Assembly: GCA_003008705.1 (NCBI GenBank)
Contig: PDUO01000004.1
Span: forward strand, 558,001-622,000
Source: Pezicula radicicola
Taxonomy: Eukaryota; Ascomycota; Leotiomycetes; Helotiales; Dermateaceae
DNA length: 64,000 bases
Direction: 5' to 3'
The translations under genes were made by a program, and so were the position numbers. Shown piece after piece: positions 25,495 to 36,591 of this stretch. The first letter of the stretch is position 1; every line of letters begins with the position of its first letter. Under the pieces are notes generated by a model. That model searched no databases, was not told where the DNA came from, and saw only the letters and a list, made by a program, of their open reading frames with translations.

Positions 25495-26418
25495 TCACAT
25501 CCTCGTCCTCGTGTCAAATCTGACTCTGTCAATGACTTGGAAGTCAAAACAACCTATGAATTCTTTCTTCACATGGAGCAGTTGGGCAACTGCGTCCTTG
25601 ATCTGCCCTTGGTCGTTCCCATTTTGAATTTCAACACTTGCTGTCAACACCCACTTATCTTCAGCATCATACGGCTCAAGCGACTCAAATGGAGGGAGTA
25701 CATCCATAGGACTAGTCCTCACGCCGTTCTCGACCTTTATAGCGTCTTGAGGATACTCAAGGTACCGGCTCATATAGAACACAACGTCGCGATAGACAAA
25801 ACGATAGCTCTCTTGCAGAAATTCCAGGACAAAGCTGATACACGTAAGTATTGGACAACCAAATGTGAAGTTGGAGAGGAAGCCTACCTGTATTCCAATT
25901 CTCTCAAGGTAGAACATAAGGAGGTTTCGTCTTGAATATCCAGAGCCAGTCGGCTATTCACTGGTAAATTCGTGACTGGAGCAGGAATGTCCTTCCAGGA
26001 TAGAGTGCCTGGGATCGCGTCACAATCGAGTGAACTATCTAAATAAGATTCAACTCCAAATCAAAGCTGCGGGAGGAACTTACGATCCTTTGGTGTCAGG
26101 TTTTGAAAAGTCTTCCTTCTTCACGTCGTAAATCAACGTGATCCGGTAGGACTGCCGAACAAGCTGATCACGAAGGAAAATCCATGGATAGGCTTTTTGC
26201 TTGTCAATTGCTTGCTTGTTAGGGCCCTCCTTTCTAGCAATGATACCCTGCACTTTTTGTCCGACGCTTTTGAGATCCCGAGAGCGTGGCCCTTCCCAGA
26301 TCAGTCGGCGACGGAGAATACTCTCAGGATTCGCGCCACAAAAGCCCTGGAGGATTCGCAAAGCTGTAGTATGGTCTTCGAAGGCCACAAACGCCGACAG
26401 GTACAGTTCATGAGGCAT
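25495..26418 (-). CDS. MED18: Mediator complex subunit 18
   Basis: Head-module subunit of Mediator, acting in RNA polymerase II initiation and termination. Exons 26084-26418, 25888-26034 and 25495-25834 (introns 49 and 53 nt) encode 273 residues. The N-terminus MPHELYLSAFVAFEDHTTAL, with LRRRLIWEGPR following, is typical of Med18. So are the later segments VRQSYRITLIYDV and FVLEFLQESYRFVYRDVVFY, which form the beta-barrel core that pairs with Med20. The start ATG at 26418 is the only in-frame choice. Divergent from KGD4. Confident. Confidence 0.9.
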
Positions 26419-27440
26419 GGTTGAAGAAGGAGAGACCCTTAGTGGAGTGCGTTAGAGTTTCGGAGGCAGACACAGTTGATGGAATGATGATAGCATAGAA
26501 TGGCTCGAATGGGCTCAAATTGATGCAGTACCGCAGTGAATTAACACGCGAAGGAACTGTATCCGCACTTACAAGACCTCTATTTACTGCACAGCAGCGC
26601 CCTTCATTCCAAGTTTTCTAGGAAGCTGAGCATAACTTTCTTGTCGATTTCTTGTCTACTTCACCCTACTGTACCACCTACATTGCATCGAGCATGGCAA
26701 GAACCTTCAAACGAGAAGGCTGACAGGAAGAAAGAGGTAGAGGGTGCCAAAGGGAAACAAGGCTGGCCAACCATACCTCGTCAATTTCAAGCTGGGCAGC
26801 TGGGCGCTCGGCGTCGTTCGGAGCAGCGCATTATTACTATTTTATCTAAACCAGAACAGACAGACACAAAGCTAGCCAAAGGTGTTGCCATCTGATTATC
26901 TGCAGCTATCGTACCATACACTTACAAATGCACTCGTGAACCGCAGCCACGTAGGTTTCACGCTCCATATCTCCGCACGAAATCCTTCAAGATGAGGTGA
27001 TCGGCCCCGACCGACCGAGCTTTGATGTGTACTCCGTACAGTACTTATCGCTTCTTGGTAACGCAAAACTATCACCACATCTCTCTAACCCCGCAACTTC
27101 TTCCCCATTGTGGTATAAATAACATTTGAGACTTGCATTCTCCTCTGGACTTGATTCACCTTAAGGGGTTTGACTTAAGCCGAATCAAGAAAAAGGCTTG
27201 CACCGACTTCGCTGGCACTCTCCAACCACCCCATCTTCACAAGTCTCGCGCTCTTAGCGCTGCTTTCCCGAGCATACTTCGAATTTCCGAGTTTAACGTC
27301 AAAACTACACAACTCTACAAAAGGACTTCCCGAAGACTTCCTAAGAACACCTCACACAGCAGAAGCAGAAGATTCGCAAGCTCGACCCAGGGTTTCTTGA
27401 ACGTCTTAAAAACTATTTACACTTTAATTTTCTTGCAAAG
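26419..27440. promoter_or_regulatory. Divergent promoter region MED18 / KGD4
   Basis: About 1 kb between divergent start codons. TATAAAT lies at 27114-27120 on the KGD4 side, followed by a C/A-rich leader. TACTCCGTA (27030-27038) overlaps GTACAGTAC (27036-27044). Short open frames here are probably leader or upstream ORFs and not genes. Confidence 0.5.
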
Positions 27441-27899
27441 ATGTTCGCGACCAAAGCTCTCCGGGCCTCGGCCGCACATGCAGAGCGCACTCCATTGATC
27501 AAGTTCGTAGGCAAGAGAAGCACTCCAGGTATGCCCTCCTAGTTAATTCCAAATACTCAGTGATAAGCATATACTGACGGCCCCATAGCATCTATCGACC
27601 ACACTCCTCGCGCTCATCCTGCCTCCCCAACTCACGAGCTCCCAAAAGACTTCGCCGCAGCCCAATCCTCCGCAACTTCCTTCTCCTCCTACAGACAGAA
27701 CGCCCAACAACACGGTCCTCTAGGCCGTACCGCAAACAAATCATTGGAGGCTACTTCGGGCCAGTCTTTGGGTTCCGTCGCACCCCCAAAAGGAGAATAC
27801 TTTGATCGCAATGAGCTTCCTGCACGCTTCCGTCGAACTCCGATTGATCTTGCTGAAATTGATGCAATTGAGACTGGTGGTGCAACCATGGTCTGCTGA
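27441..27899 (+). CDS. KGD4: Alpha-ketoglutarate dehydrogenase subunit 4 (Ymr31 family)
   Basis: Small mitochondrial protein that tethers the E3 subunit to the 2-oxoglutarate dehydrogenase core; it was first described as ribosomal protein Ymr31/MRPS36. Exons 27441-27528 and 27589-27899, across a 60-nt intron, give 132 residues. The N-terminal ERTPLIKFVGKRSTP and the C-terminal ELPARFRRTPIDLAEIDAIE plus GGA match the conserved ends of the family, with a variable low-complexity middle. The basic, hydroxylated N-terminus (MFATKALRASAAHAERT) fits a mitochondrial presequence. Confident despite its small size. Confidence 0.9.
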
Positions 27900-28516
27900 G
27901 GAGCTACGAAGGAGGACTTTGTACGATACGTCAAAAAGCAATGATACCCTTTCAACACTACGGCCTGCTTTTCTTGCCATTCCATCGGAGGCTACCATCG
28001 TTAGTACAGGGGAAGAGGGTTTGGACGTGGATATGAATGGCGGGGTAGACAGGATGATTAGATGAATGCCGAATGATTACATGGGGAAAGAGCTGATGTT
28101 GGCAAAGACTGTTGCTAAGCAAGGCGAATGGGCATTCCGAGTTAATAGTGATTTATTTCTTAGACATCGGCAGCTCTCCCTTCATAGAGCGCGGTAGCGG
28201 ATACATGGACATGAGTATGATAAATACAATCCTTATTCTAAATCCCAACTTCCCAATTTCGAAAAGGTTCATTTGCTGGTTGGTAAATGATGCTTATGCA
28301 TCACGTGCCATATTCGTCCTGCGAACGCGTGGTCAATGCCGGTGCGAACAAGCCTCATATTTAGTCTGCAGAGCTGCAGTAGTACGGATCACTCCAAGCA
28401 TTGTAGTGCGGAGTGTAGCAATACTTGCGCATGTTTCAACTTTCCAGCTGCCTCGCACTGACACGCCACCCCTCTCACTTTCTCACATATTTGCTTTTCA
28501 CACCTACTTACTTATC
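27900..28516. other. Intergenic KGD4 / RUS
   Basis: 617 bp holding the 3' UTR of KGD4 and the promoter of the RUS gene, with a C/T-rich stretch just before the ATG. No other feature recognised. Confidence 0.5.
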
Positions 28517-30424
28517 ATGGCCCAACCAATGGAAGTCGAAGAGTTTAACCAAGCAGGTAACCTAGTCACGACGTATGTCGATAGCTCCGAAAACGATTCC
28601 AGCAAAACAAGAAGCAGAATCGATGTCATTGTAGGCTTTCAAAAGACTCCAGAAACACTCCTCTCCCTCACCAATTTTTTTTTACTGATATAAACTACAG
28701 ATACCAAAGGATACGAATAGCTACGCCAAGAGCTTTTTGAATGCCTTTCTTCCGGCTGGATATCCACAGAGTGTTACTAGTGATTATCTTGAGTAGGTAC
28801 CTAGGGTTGCAATTCCACTATAAGCATTCATACTTATCGCTTCTTTTAGATATCAGATCTATGTGAGTATCGGAGTCAGAATTGGAATTTGGGTTGTATA
28901 TTGAGATTTTCGTAGGATTCACTGCAGGCCTTCTCGAGTTCAATTGCTGGCTTGTTGTCCTCGAGGGCTGTTCTGGAAGGTATGTCACTAGACTTTCAAG
29001 TTCTCCTCCAGATCCTACTTAGGATCTAGGAGCTATTTGAATCAATTCAAATAAAAGGACTTTCATCCCAAAGTTCTTGCTATCACAAATAACTCCTCGA
29101 AACTTCTCAATTATACAATCTAACACTACAACCCAGGAATCGGAGTCGGTGACAGCCATGCCTCACCAACAGCAGCACTTCTCCTCTCCATCCTCCAAGA
29201 CAGCATGGGCAGAATAGCAACCATCTTCTTCGCCCACCGCCTTGGAACAAGCCTAGAACCAGAATGCAAAATGTACCGCTTACTCGCCGACATCTTCAAC
29301 GACGCAGCCATGATCCTCGACTGTTTATCCCCGGCCTTCCCAAAACACTTCCGAGTCATTCTTCTAAGTTTCTCGAGCGTATTGAGGGCTTTGTGTGGTG
29401 TAGCTGCTGGAAGTAGTAAAGCTTCTCTTAGTGCACATTTTGCTACACAGGGGAATCTGGGGGAATTGAATGCTGTTAGTTGTTACCTTATTTCTCCTTT
29501 TTCTTAATGATGATATGAGAAGATGAGCATGATTGCTGATTAGTGAAACAGAAAGACTCAAGTCAGGAAACCGTCATCTCCTTATTTGGTATGATAGTAG
29601 GCAGTCTAGTAGTCTCCCATATATCATCCCAATGGGCAACCTGGACATCAATGATAGCACTCCTAGCCATCCACCTCGGCACCAATTACCTAGCAGTTCG
29701 CTCCGTCACAATGCGAACCCTAAACCGACAACGCGCAAACCTGCTATTCTCAGACTGGCTAGAAAAATCCCAAACATCCCAATCAGATACCACACTTAAA
29801 AACCAAAACCGCCTCTCTCAAGCCTTTCAAACCCAAACCCACAAAACAAATATTCTTCTATCACCAGAACAAATATCCATAAAAGAACGAATCTTCGAAA
29901 CAGATGGCATCCTTCGCTGGAAAGGAAATCAAATCCTCGGATCTTGCCAACTCGGTGTTCCACTTCACACTATCTTAAACCAACTAAATCCTCCAGACAA
30001 GAAAACTGGTAGTTATAAAACAAACAACATGACATTGGCGAAACTTCTTGACTTATATAAGAATGAAAGTTATATTCTTTGGTGCGATTCGGAGCGGAAA
30101 AGATATTTTATTGTTCTTAAGGATGGTGAGGATACGAGTACGCAACTTAAGGCTTGGATGCATGCTTTGTTTTCTGCTTATCTTGCTGCTGATGTCGCGA
30201 GAGGTGGCGTTGAAGGAGAAAAGAGTATATCTGTATTTGATTTCCTTACTAAGGGTCTTAAGGATATTAATTCCTTGTTTTCTTCTCTGGATTTCGTGGG
30301 GCAGCTGGAAAATGCTGGGTGGGACACCAAGATTGGGGCTATGGAAACGCGGTCTGGGACGAGACTGAAGATCAAGGGGATTGGAAAGGATGAGATGAGC
30401 CTTAAGACTAAGCATAGTGCATAG
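28517..30424 (+). CDS. RUS family (DUF647) membrane protein
   Basis: Homologue of the plant ROOT UV-B SENSITIVE proteins. Function in fungi is unknown; the plant proteins are linked to vitamin B6 and auxin transport. Exons 28517-28630, 28701-28792, 28850-28862, 28916-28979, 29137-29474 and 29552-30424 give 497 residues. Family signature stretches are SFLNAFLPAGYPQSVTSDYL, EYQIYDSLQAFSSSIAGLLS, GRIATIFFAHRLGTSLEPEC and MYRLLADIFNDAAMILDCLS. Several hydrophobic segments follow between about residues 160 and 260. Exon 3 is only 13 nt and encodes the middle of the invariant EYQIYDS motif, so it must be included. The C-terminal ~200 residues form a less conserved soluble domain. Convergent with MVD1, with 131 bp between the stops. 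Confidence 0.9.
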
Positions 30425-30555
30425 CATCGAGTGTCATACTTACTGAGCTTGCAAGGTCAACAATATAGTATCATAGCAATCGCTCAATGCAAACACTTTC
30501 ATTTCAGGGATATCTCTCTATGCACAACTACTAGTAAAACTTTTGTACCACGTGT

Positions 30556-31843
30556 TTAATTTTGCCTCAAGGCAGTACCATCGGCCTTAAGCAAAGACTC
30601 TTCAGTCTTGATAGGTCCCTCACCAACACTTGTCAAGATAATTCTTGATACGCCATCCTTCAGGACTTTGACAGCTCTCTCATCAACCTTCTCCAGATTC
30701 TGCAACTTGATCTCCCTCTCAGCAGCTTGCCAGCCATCGAGACCAGACAGAGCCATCTTCAGTGCTCCAGCCACAGCATCCAGATTCTTCTCCTCGAAAT
30801 ATATAACGGCGTTTGGGCCTGCATCAAATGTGTATGCAGCAATGATCTTGCCAGCAGCTGCATTAATATCCTCCACGACACGAATCGCTGCTCTTGATAC
30901 ATCATTTAGGTAGAAGATGGGAGGGAAAGTGTCGAGGCAAGTAGCATGGAAACTGTTACTCTCCATCATCGTGACCTTGCCAAATGCTTCAAAATCTCGC
31001 TCTTTGATGGCCTTCTCCATTTCCTTCATATGCTTAGGCACCACGACCTCTGCTCTCCGCTGGAATAGCTCTGATGTTGCTACCGTAATTTGCATGCCCG
31101 AAGTACTGCTCACGCCCTTCTTCTCAGCTGACACGACGAGGATCAAAGCACGCATCTCGGGCCAGTGGGATGCTGGAGCGACTTCAACAGCTACACTGTC
31201 TGACCCATCGGCTTTATCACCCATCTGCCATGCTACATACCCACCAAACAGTGACCGACAAGCACTTCCACTCCCCTGTCTCGCAATGCGCGAGAGATCT
31301 GTCGGTGAGCTGGGAAGCTCATAGAGATTTGCAATGGCCCTTACCAGAGCCGCAAAGCCTGCAGCTGAACTTGCTAGACCCGCAGCAGTGGGGAAGTTGT
31401 TCTCCGAGACGATGCGCAAAGGCAGCGTGGAGAGTTTGGGGAGAGAGACATCTTTGGATTCTAGAGCGGCACGTAGAGCTCGCAGTTCGCGGAAGCAAGC
31501 TTGGGTACGGGCACCGCTTACATCTTGAGGGGAGGCGTTGAGAAGGAGGGTGTCTTCTGCTGGTACAAAGGTCGAGGAACAGGCGGCTGTTGTGTGGGTG
31601 CGGAGGTCTTTCTGGGAGAGGGTTACGGAAACGGAAGAGTTGGTTGGGAGGTTGAGTTTTGGGTCACGCTTTCCCCAATATCTGTTTGCGTTGAGAGGAA
31701 AAGTCAGAAATTAATTGTCATGTAAGGTAGGTAGAACTGTAGGAGGTGGGGTCGAATGAGGGGTTATTTGGGTTTATTTACTTTACTACTGCGATGTTGA
31801 CGGGTGCTGTGGTGCTTGCCTGGTAAATCTTGGTGTCTGCCAT
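30556..31843 (-). CDS. MVD1: Mevalonate diphosphate decarboxylase
   Basis: Converts mevalonate-5-diphosphate to isopentenyl diphosphate with ATP, in the ergosterol/isoprenoid pathway (ERG19 in yeast). Exons 31782-31843 and 30556-31681, across a 100-nt intron, encode 395 residues, the normal family length. Visible motifs: APVNIAVVKYWGKRDPKLNL at the N-terminus, the GHMP-kinase ATP loop FPTAAGLASSAAGFAALVRA, then SGSACRSLFGGYVAW and TFDAGPNAVIYF. No defect is seen. Divergent from CYC3 (305 bp between starts) and convergent with the RUS gene. Confidence 0.96.
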
Positions 31844-32148
31844 GTTGAAAAGAATTCACCACTTCTGGAGGGATTTTTGAAAATGGTGCCTTTGAAGTGG
31901 TTCTCCTCGTGAGGTTGACTTGTGGTAAGTCAACTGAGGAGTGGTGTTTGTTGTTCAGGGACCTCGACATTAATTTCAGGGCGGTCAACGACAACCAATC
32001 GGTGATTTTCCGCGAGCTTACAGGGGACTAAAATTATTGTGCATGAGGCATCATCAATCGAGTTACTTCGTAATCAACTCCAATTTGTGCATCTCCAGCT
32101 TCTCTTATTTTCTTCTTTTCAACGTGCCGCCAATTCACAGAAAGAATC
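31844..32148. promoter_or_regulatory. Shared divergent promoter MVD1 / CYC3
   Basis: 305 bp between the two start codons. No TATA box is obvious. A C/T-rich leader precedes the CYC3 ATG. Co-regulation through this spacer is possible but not shown by the sequence. Confidence 0.5.
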
Positions 32149-33013
32149 ATGTCTAAGGAACCGGAAACTCCTGCTGAGGTGTGTCCCGTGGATCATGCTA
32201 CGCGCGCCGCATGGTTGAAATCCAATACCTCGAAACCGGTCTTCCCTGGCGCAACAGTGGAAGCAAGTCAAGCCAGCGCCGGAAACAGCTGCGATTCCAG
32301 TAGCATCGACCAAAATCCCTCTCCCCCGCCCAAGGGTATCCTCTCGAAATTCAAGTCTGGATCTCCCTCTGACACACCAAAATCCTTAGGTGTAGACAGA
32401 GAGGTATCGACAATCCCACGATCAAGTCCCGTGGTGGGGAATGGAGGGAAGGGCCCAGCGAATAATGAGAAGGAGGGTGGTGTGAGTGAAGGTGGCAATT
32501 GGATCTATCCGAGTGAGAAGATGTTTTTTGAAGCCATGAGGAGGAAAGGCTTCCAGAGTCAGGTGGAGGACATGAAGACTATTGTGCCGATTCATAATGC
32601 GGTTAATGAGAGAGCTTGGAAAGAGATCAAGGAATGGGAAAGGCCTTGGGGTGCTGACAAGTATGTTTTGCACAAGGTCTTTGAGGGACTTGCCTCCACT
32701 GGAGTTTGGGATTGGTGCTAATTGAATTATTAGGTGTGGCGGACCAAAATTGGACTCTTTCCTTGGATTGTCGACGACTATGTCACCGAAAGCTAGATTT
32801 AATACTTTTCTTGGATATACGGCACCGTTCGATCGCCATGACTGGGTCGTTGATCGATGTGGCACAAAGGTGGAATATGTGATTGATTTTTATGCTGGCA
32901 AGCAGAATCCAAATGGCGATGGGAAACTGAGCTTTTTTCTCGATGTAAGACCTAAGTTGAATACGTTGGAAGGCTGGAAAATGCGAGCGTCTAAGATAAT
33001 TGGGCTCTCATAA
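32149..33013 (+). CDS. CYC3: Cytochrome c-type heme lyase (holocytochrome c synthase)
   Basis: Attaches heme covalently to apocytochrome c in the mitochondrial intermembrane space. Exons 32149-32660 and 32734-33013, across a 73-nt intron, give 263 residues. It has an N-terminal CPVDH heme-regulatory (CPV) motif near residue 12. A Pro/Ser-rich linker follows, then the catalytic core beginning at NWIYPSEKMFFEAMRRKG, which includes IVPIHNAVNERAWKEIKEWE and the hallmark APFDRHDWVVDRCG near the C-terminus. Whether it serves cytochrome c or c1 cannot be decided from one protein; the symbol follows the cytochrome c enzyme. Confidence 0.9.
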
Positions 33014-34872
33014 GGAAAGAGAGGGAACAAGAGGTGTAATATATGGTTTGGTGGTGGGCGTTTTGGGACGAAGGTGAATCTCTGCTTTAGCCTGGGAGGT
33101 GTATGATATCACGACCCGCAGTTTAGTGACTGTATTGTATTCATATTCCGCATGAGTCGATTGTTGTATTTGCTTGTATACCTATTCACATTTAAACTAG
33201 GTCTTACTAGTCCTCTCAGAGCTAGTAAAGAGGTTCTGAGTATGGAGAAGCAAATATATCTTGTGAGAAGTACCTCATCAAAGAACCAACTCGCACAATG
33301 CCCATCTTTTCACCCCCCGGAAGATCTTCTATATGTCTCGAGTTGTCCGAGGTAAATGAGGTTCTATTAACTGTGCCATACCTAGTAGAAGATTGAAGGT
33401 TTTTCAAACATGAGGTGGTATATAGGCATGAGATAAGCTTTGTATGTCTACTCTGCAATTAAATCCTCATTCTTTGTTGAGTTTACTACTTGGTCCCGTA
33501 TCTTGTACGTTCCTTTAGTATGAAGGTAGAAGTCTCTTGAAGCTTCATCCTGGCAATCAGACTGGTGAGGTACTGCAGCATAAAGACCTTAATAACATAG
33601 TAGAATATTAGGACTCTCATCTTCTACAGTAAACTCTCTTTGTGCGGGCCTAGTACATAAGCTGAACTATGACCAACAAACCCAAAATACTCAATAATCC
33701 ACCCAGCATAGAAAACCACTTCATCCTTTCTGTTGATTATATAGGTTTCTAACCTTGGCGCTGTGGTGGCCTCTAAGACGTATACTACTTCTACACAACG
33801 ACAGATAGCTATACTATTGGACTTGTGGAGTTTCGCGCTTTCTAGATTTTCTTTATTGCCTTGGTTGTAGGTAATAGAATAATCTTTGTTATTCAAGGAT
33901 TGAGGAGGGTGGTAGGAGTTGTGGTTGTTGCTTGTGGTACTCGTGGCCTAAATTCATTTTCCACCTATAGACTCTCGGATTAATCTATTTTGTTGATATA
34001 AGCTTGCTGAGAAGTCGTACCTATCGTTTATACGTGTGGATTACTGATATAAGGTAGTGTGTTACGGGATTTAAGTTACTTCACCCACTGAATCCTTGGT
34101 TCAGGTATCCAAAGTATATTTTACAGTACAGTACACAAGTAGTTGATCCTGAGGTTGTGCACCGTTTAGTTTAGCATCCAGATGTAACAATCAAAAGGAT
34201 ACCTATACACATATCTGGTGTCTTGCTTAAATCATGGAGATCATAGAAAGACATTGAATACTAAAGAAGTGTTACATACCTATGCCTAGCATAGTAGCTT
34301 CAACACTAACTAGGAATCTCGCCATATGGGCATACATGATAATCGTTAGTTCGTCCGGTATGCACTTAAGGTGGCAACAAGTAATCATTTAACAGCAGTA
34401 CAACCTAAGGTACTATTTTCTAGTCAGGTAGGACCATAACGCAGCATTCCACACCTCCCCATCCCAATTTCATTTCTTCCACTTTAGAGCCGTCCACAGC
34501 ACCATTGAGTCTTGCGAGTTCATCACTGGGGCTAGGTCGGTGGAAAATAAATTCGCATTGGTGGTTATCGTAGAAAGCATTAAAGGGTTAGTGGAAACCA
34601 TTTATGGTACTCCTGGCGTAGGCCAACTTCGCTCCTACACGGAATATTCACATAGTAGAAGGAACGAAAGAAATGTCCCATGAGTTGTTGCTATTCTACA
34701 GCTCTGATCAATTCTACTGTCTAGTTGTATTCTTCAATAGCTCTGGAGAATATCTGGGCAGGAGCATTTTGAATGCGAAATGTTAGATGTACAGCACCAA
34801 TCTTACACTTTAATTGGCATACGATCGTTTCCCAACTTCGCCAAAACCACTTAACCTGGAATAAAGTCTCTC
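33014..34872. other. Intergenic stretch, 1.9 kb
   Basis: AT-rich spacer between the convergent genes CYC3 and ALG14. It is longer than expected for 3' flanks. GTACAGTAC lies at 34126-34134. Open frames here start at non-ATG codons and match nothing I know. No inverted repeats were recognised. Confidence 0.45.
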
Positions 34873-36086
34873 TCAGTTAACCAGAAATCCCTCATACTCA
34901 ACATTGGTGTAACCAAGCTCAAACAGGATATCCTGCAACTTCTTCCACTGCACGAAAAACCTATCGCAAAGGCCCAACTTCAACAAGATCTTTCCACTGA
35001 GACTGAGCGATTTGATCCGGGCAAAACTTTCAATGTAGATTACCTTCATCTTGTAGCGTGGTGCTAGTCCGATGAATTTGAGGACGAAGGATGCGAGGAT
35101 TACGATAATTCCTGTTGCTGGGCCGTTGGTCACGATGATATCTGGAAAGGCTAGAGTGAAAGGGCTGTGGGAATCGCTAGCGAGGTACGAAGCGTAGACG
35201 AGGGACTTAAAGCAACCGAGGAGGCAGTACAATGAGCTGAAGGGTGTCGTGTGAAGTCGCTGGTGAATTTTGCGGGCTCGGGGAACAGTTTCGACAACCC
35301 ATTGTCCTGTGACGGGATCTGGGTTTCTTAAAGAGTCCAGGTACGAGGTTTCAGGTTCGGGGCTTTCTTCCTTGGCTTCGCTATCTTCGCTTTCTTCATT
35401 GTCTTGGTTGAGGCCATATTGCTCAAAGGTCATTTCATTTTCAAATTGAAGCGCTCTCTTTGCGGAAAATGGGTCGCCAGATGAAACTAAATGGTATACA
35501 TCAGTCTCTTAAAGCAATCTTCGTTGAACTTGACAGGAACTGACCTATGTAAGTTCGCTGCTTATACTTCGTAAAATCGAGCCCTCGAAGAATGGATATC
35601 ATCTCTCCTGTATGACCGCCAGAACCGAGGACGGCAAGCAAATGAAGCTGTAGGACATCATGTCCACTCCGAAGGGTAGGCTTATGCTTGGAAGACGGCC
35701 AAATCCAGTATATGCGCACCTGTAGTAAGTGCAATTATCAGCATAAAGAACAGCCGCTTTCTTCAAGGTTTAGCAGAGAACTTTTCTTGTGCTGCAAAGT
35801 TTGGCTAGGCATAGGCTCTAATAGAGAAGTATAGCGAGGCAATTTGGCTACTTACAGGAATTATTAGAGCCAACGCAATCAAGAGTTGAAGCCAGAGGTT
35901 CAGCTCGAAGAGGGCAGAAGCCAAGAGATTGACAACGTAGTTGAATATGAACAGCGAAATGACTAGCCTCGAGAAGTCTAATCTCGACTCCGGATCCTGA
36001 GGTGCGTAGGCGAAGGCCTGGTAAGACCAGAGCAACATGGGAAGGAGCAGAATTGTTATGATGATCGACTTTGTAGGATCCTCCAT
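34873..36086 (-). CDS. ALG14: UDP-GlcNAc transferase anchoring subunit Alg14
   Basis: ER membrane subunit that recruits catalytic Alg13 to make GlcNAc2-PP-dolichol, the second step of N-glycan assembly. Exons 35856-36086, 35545-35719 and 34873-35486 encode 339 residues. Two hydrophobic N-terminal segments precede the Rossmann domain, which opens with LHLLAVLGSGGHTGEMISIL. The second half has PDIIVTNGPATGIIVILASF, KVIYIESFARIKSLSLSGKI and a C-terminal FFVQWKKLQDILFELGYTNV, all family signatures. An acidic insert (EESEDSEAKEESPEPE) near the middle makes it longer than the yeast protein. The start ATG at 36086 gives MEDPTKSIIITILLL. Confident. Confidence 0.93.
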
Positions 36087-36591
36087 CTTGATGAGGCAGG
36101 CGGTGTCCAACCTAAAGGCAGCGTGCAACTTAAAGGCGGCGTGAAGAAATTTAAGGGCGGTGGTGATGATGAAGCAAGTCAAAGGCGGTGGTGGAGTGGG
36201 TGTTGTGCTTTGCTGTCCTGCGCAAAGGTGAAGCCCTTGCAAACGTGGCAATGGCAGAATTACTGAGAATAGCGATTTTAAGACATTGGCTTTCCATCAA
36301 TCAGTACCAAAACATCACGACAACACTCTCTATTTTGAAACACAACAAAAGAAACACCTTCAACAACCATTGTTCTGTAGTAGTACACGCATACTGCTTA
36401 GTGCTTGCCCTCTACACAACAATACTACTACTACTCTTCAACTCTTGACTTCAAAGTTCACACAAAACTTTTTGATAAGGTTAGGTTGTTTTTCAGTCGC
36501 ACCAGCAAAACTCACCAACATAGACATCGCCACCACCACCATTCTAAATTCCAAATTCCAAAGTGAGTGCTGACTTGTTTTTAGACGAACG
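36087..36591. promoter_or_regulatory. Divergent promoter ALG14 / IMA1
   Basis: 505 bp between divergent starts. On the ALG14 side there are imperfect repeats based on AAAGGCGGCG/AAAGGCAGCG (36110-36195), and on the IMA1 side a CA-rich leader. No other gene seen. Confidence 0.5.

Noticed and set aside
27133..27498. 121-codon frame overlapping the start of KGD4
   Set aside because: It covers the leader and first exon in another frame. KGD4 is supported by family motifs at both ends.
33624..33896. 90-codon minus-strand frame in the CYC3/ALG14 spacer
   Set aside because: It starts at TTG, has no ATG and matches no family.
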